37,553 nucleotides of DNA from Trebouxia sp. TZW2008 (lineage: Eukaryota; Chlorophyta; Trebouxiophyceae; Trebouxiales; Trebouxiaceae), in the NCBI GenBank assembly GCA_002118135.1, contig BDIU01000335.1, positions 1 to 37,553 on the forward strand, given 5' to 3'. Of the stretch, positions 30,154-37,553 are shown piece by piece (the first letter of the stretch is position 1; every line of letters begins with the position of its first letter). A model generated the notes under the pieces. The model saw nothing but the letters and a program-made list of their open reading frames with translations. It was not told the DNA's origin and made no database searches. A program made the translations under genes and the position numbers.

Positions 30154-33100
30154 ATGCAGGCGCTGCAGTTGCATTGTCTCTATCATGTACCAGCCTGCAG
30201 ACAAACCCACAACGTACGTTCGGCAGCCGCGCATTGCCAGACAAACCTGCCAGCCGATTGTCGAGCGAGCATACAGTCAAACTTACACCAGAGACCAGCA
30301 GTCTCGTGCGCAGCCGCTGCCGTTACAACCTCACCTCAAACCGTATCTCGACCCCCTGTTGTCCCGCAGCATCTTCGCAAGTATGTTGCGCACGTCGAGG
30401 TCGCCCACTCAAGCTCGAAAGTCCAAGTCTACGTCTTGGGTGTGTCGCACGTATCGCGACAATCGTGCCGCCAAACGGACCAGCTCATCGAAACTGTAAA
30501 GCCCGAGACTGTTCTGCTGGAGCTCTGCAAAGACCGCGTTGACCTGCTGATCGACCCGTCCACCAGCACCCCACAGCATTGGCATACCAGGACTACAAAC
30601 CTTCAGGGCGTACGGCGTCAGCAGGCCAGCATAATGGCAGACACTTGCAGACAACTTAGAGGACTTCTGCATTGCCAGCCAGGGCAGGCTTTTTCTGCCC
30701 ATGACATTGAACAAGACTGTGTTAAGCTGTTGTCTTCTGGCATTTTCGGCTCTGCTCAGCCAGCGAACAAGCAAGCAGCACTTGCTGATGCCCCAGCATT
30801 CATACATAGCAACAAGCAGGTATTCATGCAAGTCCTGTGCACTACTGCATGACCATGTATGCCACTTCCTGTATGCCATGAGTTCGCAGCAATCCTGTGA
30901 CGTGTTGAGTCCAGTCATCTCGAGTGATGTTCTTACTTGACATTGTGTCCAATGCGCACATGTCACGCAAGCAATCCCACATCTAGTGCTATTACTATGA
31001 TGGAATAGAGCATGCTTGGATCCAAGCTAAGAAATTGAGAATCACCTGGGATTTACTGTGGTGCAGATGCACTTAGTGGCGCCCATGGGCAGCCTTGACT
31101 TCAAAGTGACCTTGCGCAATCTGCCACCCATAACCTCCATCACATTCAACCCAAGTCTTCAGCAATTCACAGATCAGCTTGGACACATCCTTCAAGATGC
31201 AAAGGCATGCTCCCAGGAAGGCATTGACACTGTAACGGTGCTAGTGGAAACCCACAGCAAGCTACAGACAGCTCTGAAGGCGAATGGTCACCAGCATGTC
31301 AGCGTTGCCTTTCATGGATTGGACGCTGGCAGCGTTCGAATTGATGTCAGTGATGTGAAGTCAGCGCAAGAGGCCAGCACCACAGGACTTGAGGCAAGTG
31401 CCAAACAAGGCAAGGGCTATGCCATACAGCCCTTCCAGCAGAGGATGCCGCAAGTGCCTTTTGACTATGAAAGAAACCCTCACATCAGTGATACAGGTAC
31501 ATAGCTTTGTCCTGGTATACTTGCCTGAAACTGGTGCAAAGCGTGCTTGAAAATCTACAATGACAGGGTCTGCAGCTGACATGGCAGTTGACTTGAGAGC
31601 AGTCATGTCTGATCTCAATTGTGTGGGCATCAGGGTACAGTGTCTGCAGATTCTCAGAATGCAACAGCATAGAATATGGCATGACTTGCATGTGGGACAC
31701 TCTTGCTTGCCAAGGCCAAGTAAGTAATCTGACCACAGGTGCATGCCAACCATCATCAATACCAAGCTCTTCTACAAGTTCAGGTGCAACACAGTGTTTT
31801 AGCTGTTGAGCTTTCATTCTCAGATGCTGCATTCCATCTGGGTCACAATTTAGAGCAGTCGGTATCTGCGTCGTCAGCAATCAATCATGCATAGATGCAT
31901 TGCAACATGGCGCTTTTGGAAATCCAGAGTAGGCTCTGCCACTTGGCATCATAACAGAAGCCTCTGTTTACAGAACTGACTCAGAGAAGCTACGCTACAG
32001 GCAGCAACTGACGCATCACAGCTGACATAGCTTGTATATGTGCAGGAAGGGAAGAGCAAGATGTGCAGTGGCGGCGCTGGTCCCCGCAGGAGATGCAGTC
32101 TGCACCATCAACTGCAGATGACGGCGCAGCAAGCAGCGTCAACGCATTCACCAATTTTGTCACACAGACATATGCCAAGTAAGATCAGCCTGCACTTTTG
32201 CCTTGCAGTTCTTCTGAAACCATGTGACGCTTGCTGCATTGTCCTGCCCTGATGCACAGATCAAACAAGTTGTAGGACTGTATAGCACCCCAGAGTGCAA
32301 TCTGCACAGGACTAAAACTCATTCATGGCTCACTGCTTTCCTTAAATAGGACGCTGCACTACAGGCTGGCAAGCTAGCTGCTGTATGCAAATAAGGGCAG
32401 CCTGTAGTCTGCATAGGAGCCTTTCATGTGCGGCTGCTGGTGTCAAAATTGGCTCTGACTACTACAGTCAGCTTTCTTGCCAGCATCCTTACTGCCATAT
32501 ACTTGCCTGGCCAGAGAGACTTCAGCCGCGCACGACTCGCATTTGTGCTACAATGTGTAATTCAATAGTATCACCATCACTATGTCTAGTTATTTTTCCG
32601 TGTGTATAGGTACCAAAGGGAGGCTGGAGAGCGTGTGGGGGTGAGTAGCGGGGAGGCTTGGAGGGCTGCCTTCAAAACAGCTGCCAATCATGGAGCTCAA
32701 CAGGTATGGGATGTGCCAGATGCAGCTTGAATGACGCAAGCAACCTGAGTCACTTTCCCCGTTTGCAGCCATCACCTTCAGAATCCTGTACATTCAAGCA
32801 GTCCTACGCTACGTACAGGGGTTGATTTTGAACAGTATGCCCTATGCCAAAGAGTAGATGTCACGTGTTGCCTGTACACAAAAGCATCAATCAGGATTAG
32901 ACCCTAGTGCCTGCGGGTGCTGCTGGGAGAGAAGCCATCAATTGCCATGAGTCAGCGCATGTCCTAAGGCATCTAGGACGGCACAGCCCCGTTCCTAGGA
33001 GCTGCTGCTTTGCTTGCGTCGGCAGCTCTAACTCTTCAGAAAGGTATCATAGCCAATCTACTTGCTGCCTGCAGGTGCTGCTGGGGGATAAGCCAGCAAT

Positions 33101-34949
33101 TGCCATGAGTCAGCGCATGTCACAAGGAGTTTGGAAAGGCACAGCTCCATTCCTAGGAGCTTCCTTCTTACTCGCGCTAGCAGCTGCAACTTCTGCTGTC
33201 ACTCATCTCCCAACGCCAGAGGTGGCGCCAGCAGCGGCTCTAGGTGCCCTAGGGCTGCTGGCAAAAGGCCTGTACTCCACTCTGGGCCCTCTCCTTGAGA
33301 TACGCAAGTTGAGCCAGTTGAGTGCGAAGCAGATTGAAGAGGCTGTTGACCTGAAAGAACCTGTGCAGGTGTGTTGCTGGCTTCCTTCCTTGCATTGCAT
33401 GAATGAGTCGGGTCTGACGCTGCACATCTGAATTGTGTCTGCTATGCACCAGTTGCAGAGCTGAGCCTTTTGAGTTGTGCTTTGCAGGCACGATTCAATT
33501 GTGCAGTGTTAAAGTCTAGCTCATTCATGCAATGCCAGAATGACTTCACCCACCTCTTGCCACATGCATTAGGCGCCCTTACTTTGGCAATGCAGATGCT
33601 GCATTCACGGTTGAGGTATCACTTGTGGCACAGATTGTCAGCTGGTCGAAATTCTCACAGCTAGATCATGGTCCAAGCTCCCATGGCAAGCGCAAGAGCT
33701 CAGTGTCTCAGTTTGCTATTGAAACAATGGCAACACACAGGCCGTTTTGACTTTACGGTGCTGATGCAAGTCCACCTTGTGATGCTAGATGAGTTTTTGC
33801 AATTTCTCAACATGGGTTAGGGAGCCGAGAGAAAGAGAGAGTACTTTTACATGCTGTAGCCAGCCAACAAGGCTGACTGCATATTCCAGATAGCGGGACT
33901 GATCTACCTAGGATGCATATCACAGGCTGTATGTCATGCAAATGCTGAGTAATGGTGCATGTGGTGCACATTGGCAGCCAAGAAGTGTTGAAGCTATGGG
34001 GTGAAGACGCTCTGCTGAGCTGATCAGGAGCCATGGACGTTGTGATTTACCACCTGGTCGCCTAGCCTACACACTATTGACTGTATGACAAGGTACCGAT
34101 TGTGTGGGGATGTCTAATGATCTTGCATGACGTGCAGAACGGCAGCCAGGAAGCGGTGAAGCTGTGGGGTGAAGATGCCCTGCTGAGCTGGCCAGGAGCC
34201 ATGGACGTTGTCATTCATGACAGAGACGCCTACATGGCCAACGCCATCTGGGCTGCAGCTACTGGTCAGCTTTTTTCTTGCTTGGTGGAAGTTTTTTCCC
34301 TGGCTGGGTTCTGTCATCTGCCTAGCACCTTGTTGACAACACAAACATCAATCAAACAGCATCCCTGTGTCATATTGTGCACGGCTGTTGCTTTGCTGCT
34401 GGTAATGTAGCTGTTTCAACGCTTTTGTTGCTGGCAACGGCTGCTTTGCTGCTGATTTGTGTCATTTCAGGTCAATAGGTGGCAGTCAAAGTCAGAGGCT
34501 GCAGCAAGCATGCTACATCAAGCAAACACAAGCAGTGACTGCTACGCCTTCTGTAGTCACCAACTGCATGCAAGACTGTGATGATGCATGCTTGTCATCT
34601 GTTCATCAGCGTTACAGACGCCCATGAACTTCAGCTTGCATCTCAACCAGCAGGCACAACTCACATTGCCAGCGCAGACTAGTGTAGCAAGCTGCTGAGT
34701 TGTTGCAATGGTGCTGGTACAGGGCAAGCTGGCTGCCCAGCATTCATCAAGCAGTCACAAGAAGGTCTGCAGTCATGGCAATATGTAATGCCTGCCAACC
34801 CCGTGGAGCCAAGTGCATGCCCAACAGGCTTTGGCAGCGGCGTATACAGCGGTAGCAAAGGTGTGAGCTCTGTGGTGGCAGTTGTTGGAAGTGCCCATGT
34901 GAGGGGCATTGTTTGTCAGCTTCAGAAAATGCAGGCTGAGTCAAAATAG
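30154..34949 (+). CDS. TraB/GumN-domain membrane protein
   Basis: TraB-domain proteins (TIKI/PrgY/GumN superfamily) are putative metalloproteases; plant members sit in organelle or ER membranes. Exons: 30154-30819, 31067-31496, 32046-32178, 32610-32703, 33075-33368, 34138-34264, 34828-34949 (621 aa). The leader (about 1-60, rich in His, Cys, Gln and Arg) may be a targeting peptide. Conserved parts: VYVLGVSHVS (GxxH, 96-99), VLLELCKDRV (ExxxxR, 123-128), VSSGEAWRAAFKTA, VLLGDKPAIAMSQRM (from 442), VVIHDRDAYMANAIW and the last motif VVAVVGSAHVRGIV. Two hydrophobic stretches (about 467-483 and 492-515) are likely membrane segments. About 280 residues (135-415) lie between the second motif and the GEAW helix, far more than usual, with a hydrophilic Gln and Ser-rich part. 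The introns before exons 5 and 6 each carry a dead copy of the exon that follows. Confidence 0.9.
32917..33039 (+). pseudogene. Pseudo-exon: dead tandem copy of TraB exon 5 (first part)
   Basis: This stretch aligns without gaps to the start of TraB exon 5 (33075 on), 158 bases downstream, at about three quarters identity by hand count over 123 bases. The reading VLLG.KP.IAMSQRMS is still recognisable. The acceptor CAG has become CGG, and in-frame TAA and TAG stops follow, so it cannot be used as a coding exon. It lies in the intron between exons 4 and 5. Confidence 0.85.
33970..34065 (+). pseudogene. Pseudo-exon: dead tandem copy of TraB exon 6
   Basis: This stretch aligns to TraB exon 6 (34138 on), 168 bases downstream, without gaps. 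The first 78 bases differ at about 11 positions and the rest is more diverged. It reads GSQEVLKLWGEDALLS, then TGA where the intact copy has TGG, then SGAMDVVI. The acceptor CAG has become CAC, and a second in-frame stop follows. It lies in the intron between exons 5 and 6. Confidence 0.85.
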
Positions 34950-35636
34950 CGGCGACGCAGCACTCCCACAGCTTCAAGGTCAACAGTACTGCAACGAATG
35001 GCATAATTCCGAGACATTGCTGTCTTGCTCACTCAAGGGCCAAAATGACAGCCTGCCGCCACAAAGCATCAACAACTGAAAAGATATGTACTGAGTCACG
35101 TGATCGTCGGTTTTGGTAGCAGTGCAGTTGGTCATGGCCAGATGCTACCTGTCTAATGCTCGCTATATCCATTGACACAGTGTGCATGGATGCATCATTG
35201 CTCACAAAACCCTGAGCTTACTGTTACTGACATCAGGTCAGTGTTACTTAGCTTGACAATATGTTCGTGAAGACGTAAATTAGACGCTACGCAGCCCTGT
35301 CCACTGTTCTGCCAGCTTTGATGCTGAGGGTTGTTTTGGAGCTGTCCAAAGTCGGCCATGGCGTCAGACATGCCAAAGCTGGCGTGCGTGCTGTATTGCA
35401 CTGAGTGTTGAATCAGTAAATGATACGATCTTGAATTGAGAGTTCATCAAGTGTTGCAGTAGCAGCTGCTGCTGCCTTTTGCTGATGTTCTAGCTGATGC
35501 ACATGCACTCCTGGTCACATTAAAGGTGTCAATCCTGCAGCATGTACGCAACGCCTTTGGAAGGCACCAAATTGCTTGGTTGTTGCCGCAGTAGAAGCAA
35601 TCCAAAATAGTCATAGTAAATCATCATCAGATGTTG
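34950..35636. other. Convergent 3' region, TraB and Nudix
   Basis: The two genes end toward each other here. On the minus strand two open stretches have coding-like composition. One, at about 35515-35419, includes VHVHQLEHQQKAAAAATATL. The other, at about 35401-35195, includes HASFGMSDAMADFGQLQ. No splice path to the Nudix gene is apparent, since that gene already has its stop at 35637. Confidence 0.4.
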
Positions 35637-37427
35637 TCATACGCCAGAACCCACTTCCCAGTCTTGGCTGTGCTGCAGTCCCCAGGCATAGGCCAGTAGC
35701 CGAGCATCCAGCTCCCACCCCTTCTGCTTCTTCAAATCCTGGCAGCACAAGAGTCGACTTACTAGCACCTCGCAGCCAGATGCTGGTTTTGCTGCCCACA
35801 ATGCCGCGTCGCTGCACGGTCTTCAAGTCATGATGCAGTGGTCATATTTTGTTTCAGCTTTGCTGTGACGAAACACAAACATGTTGAAAGATCAATACAG
35901 CATGTTGAACAAGCAAGTAGTCAGCATTGGTCAACAGATTCGCTCTGCAATCAGGCTGCGATGTCACAAACATACCGGACTTCATTGCTAAATGTGCCCT
36001 ACCGCCAGAGACTTGTGAAGCCCTGCCAATGGTACCAGGAAAACATCAAGAAACTCGCCTGGCTCCAATTCAGGTTTGACATTTGCGTTTTCTGGCGCAT
36101 CAGCATCTATGTCAATAACAGCCCACTGCATCAAGCCAGAAAGACAGCTTCAAAGTAACACAAGCAAGTGCCTGAAGCAAAAAAAGGCCTCAAGTAGGAG
36201 CACGATACAGTCTGATATGCTGTTGCTCCAGCAATTCAGCAAATTAGTGCAAAGACCTTGATCACAATCAGTGCTGGACAATCCCTCAATATGCACTAAT
36301 GTCACGGAAGCCGAGCTTGCATGCGTATGACAATACCTGCATGTTGCTGTTAGTCATGCCTGGATCACTGAAGCAAGGGTCTGAAATGGCAGTCACCTGT
36401 CCAGAGTAGCCTGCATACACAATGGAATCTCAAGCTTTTGTGGCTGCAGTCAGCTTTGACACTACAAGTCATTCTCAAACTCAAAATACTGCAGCTCATG
36501 CACTACTCCACGAGTGAAGATCCCTTGTGGTGTAAGCCAATGTTTGGAGACTACGCCATAAAAAAGGGTTTGCAACAAGAATTTGTGCACCTGTCTCTTC
36601 CTTTAACTCTCTGACAGCAGCTTGAGCTGCGTCTTCGCCCTGGTCAATCAAGCCTGCTGGCACCTGATGCAACAGTGTCAATTGACTCAGGCAGACAAGA
36701 CAATCAGGCAGACTGGCATTAAGGCTGGCATGATGCAGAGCACCACCTCCACAACCATTGCGTTTTGTGAGGGTCTATACTGGGCTTCAAGTATGATCTG
36801 TGGTGGCTGGGATTTTGACCTGACCTGTGAGCATAGCAAGAGGGGGTCAGAAGCATAGCTCAGCTGAAGGATGTTGCAGCGTTTGCAGATGAGTCCAAGC
36901 TTGCCTTTGCAATGATTGCCACTGCATCACAACCTGATGCAGCTCGGGTTTTCCTTTCTGCTGACTCCCACAAGCGATGTCTGCATGCCATGGACCATGA
37001 CTGGGTCTTCATGATGGCCTTGGGTGCACGATTGCATGCAGCCGACAAACCTGCCCTTTGGATCCTCGTACTGCAAAGTCAACCTCATGTTTTTGCTTGC
37101 TGCATGCTCACCATGCATGCATAGCATCACATCCTCACTTTGCCCAAGAATTACAGTTGACTGTTCGAGTTCACTTCCATGAATCAAGTAGTTTGTTTTG
37201 CATACCACGATGCGCTTGAGGGTCAACCACTTGAAGCCGCTTGGACCAAAGTCTTTCTTCTCGATTTGTCTGGACATACTCTTTGCTGCAGGACTGGACG
37301 GAAAGAATAAGCGCGGTTGACTAAGGACACCTCGCAGTTGGAGGCTTCTGAACAACTGTGCGCAGCAGCTGTACACATGCGCGTGCCTGAGTAAATTTGC
37401 GCAAAGTCGTCGCCTGAAACGCCACAT
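35637..37427 (-). CDS. Nudix hydrolase, ADP-ribose/ADP-sugar diphosphatase type
   Basis: This family splits ADP-ribose or ADP-sugars into AMP and a sugar phosphate. Exons in order: 37427-37206, 37070-37051, 36980-36905, 36824-36747, 36663-36591, 36410-36337, 36125-36003, 35738-35637 (255 aa). The first 50 residues (MWRFRRRLCANLLRHAH...) are Arg-rich and look like an organelle leader; an inner start at MSRQIEKKD (37277) could give a cytosolic form. The core has WLTLKRIVYEDPKGR, LWESAERKTR, CDAVAIIAK and EAQYRPS. The Nudix box begins VPAGLIDQGED and fits G-x5-E-x7-REU-x-EE-x-G (Gly 136, Glu 142, Arg 150, Glu 151, Glu 154, Glu 155), with Tyr at the last hydrophobic position. It ends ELDARLLAYAWGLQ. 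The layout resembles human NUDT5 and plant NUDX14; the substrate is inferred. The second exon is only 20 bases and the third intron is GC-AG. Confidence 0.92.
37051..37070 (-). other. 20-nt microexon of the Nudix gene
   Basis: It is flanked by CAG on its 5' side and GTTTGT on its 3' side. It encodes YEDPKG plus two bases of Arg. It starts in phase 0 and ends in phase 2, exactly as its neighbours require, and supplies the turn between LKRIV and RHRLWE that the family has. Confidence 0.85.
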
Positions 37428-37553
37428 TTGATTACACCTTGTTGACGAAATGCTTGACCTAACATAAGTTGATCAAGTGCGCGATGCTTCATAGCGGCAG
37501 AAACGTGCCAAGTATGCTGCCGGCATTGTCCCAGGATGCAGAAAGCGGTGCGA
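37428..37553 (+). promoter_or_regulatory. Nudix promoter and possible start of a divergent gene
   Basis: A plus-strand ATG at 37514 opens a frame, MLPALSQDAESGA, that runs to the window edge. It is head to head with the Nudix gene, 86 bases apart. Thirteen codons are too few to prove a gene. Confidence 0.3.

Noticed and set aside
30409..30966. 185-codon minus-strand frame
   Set aside because: It is antisense to TraB exon 1, whose plus-strand frame carries the conserved GxxH and ELCKDR motifs.

Overview
The window is nuclear DNA of a green alga (Chlorophyta, probably trebouxiophyte-like). The basis is gene content: a plastid FAD4-type desaturase, the plant-type YbeY-HAD fusion, a plant-type F2KP and an E2F dimerization partner (DP). 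Supporting signs are intron-dense genes with small exons, introns mostly bounded by GT and (T)GCAG, and UGUAA polyadenylation-like signals after several stops. No rRNA, tRNA, CRISPR array or intact transposon was recognised. The genus cannot be named from the sequence alone.

Layout, left to right. 19-1484 (+): 3' end of a coiled-coil gene. 1485-4275: mostly unassigned, with a possible small minus-strand gene at 2398-3079. 4276-11583 (+): 6-phosphofructo-2-kinase/fructose-2,6-bisphosphatase, 15 exons, 742 aa. 12685-18154 (+): DP transcription factor, 13 exons, 623 aa. 18728-19399 (+): GNAT acetyltransferase, 2 exons. 19946-21647 (+): FAD4-like desaturase, 4 exons. 22368-22998 (+): conserved small protein, possibly a permuted-papain fold. 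29841-23701 (-): YbeY endoribonuclease fused to a Cof-type HAD phosphatase, 13 exons, 596 aa. 30154-34949 (+): TraB-domain membrane protein, 7 exons, 621 aa, with two dead exon copies in its introns. 37427-35637 (-): Nudix ADP-sugar-type hydrolase, 8 exons, 255 aa, with a 20-nt microexon and a GC-AG intron. A new plus-strand gene may begin at 37514.

Exon models were built by hand from open frames, splice dinucleotides and phase. For every full-length model the exon lengths add to a whole number of codons and all internal phases agree, which is good internal support.

Functionally this is a normal housekeeping region, not an operon. F2KP sets fructose-2,6-bisphosphate and so the balance of glycolysis, gluconeogenesis and starch/sucrose. 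The Nudix enzyme probably acts on ADP-ribose or ADP-sugars. FAD4 and YbeY-HAD are expected in the plastid. DP acts with E2F in the cell cycle. YbeY-HAD and TraB are head to head over 312 bp and may share a promoter. The most unusual features are the two independent exon duplications in the TraB gene, each now a pseudo-exon just upstream of its intact parent.
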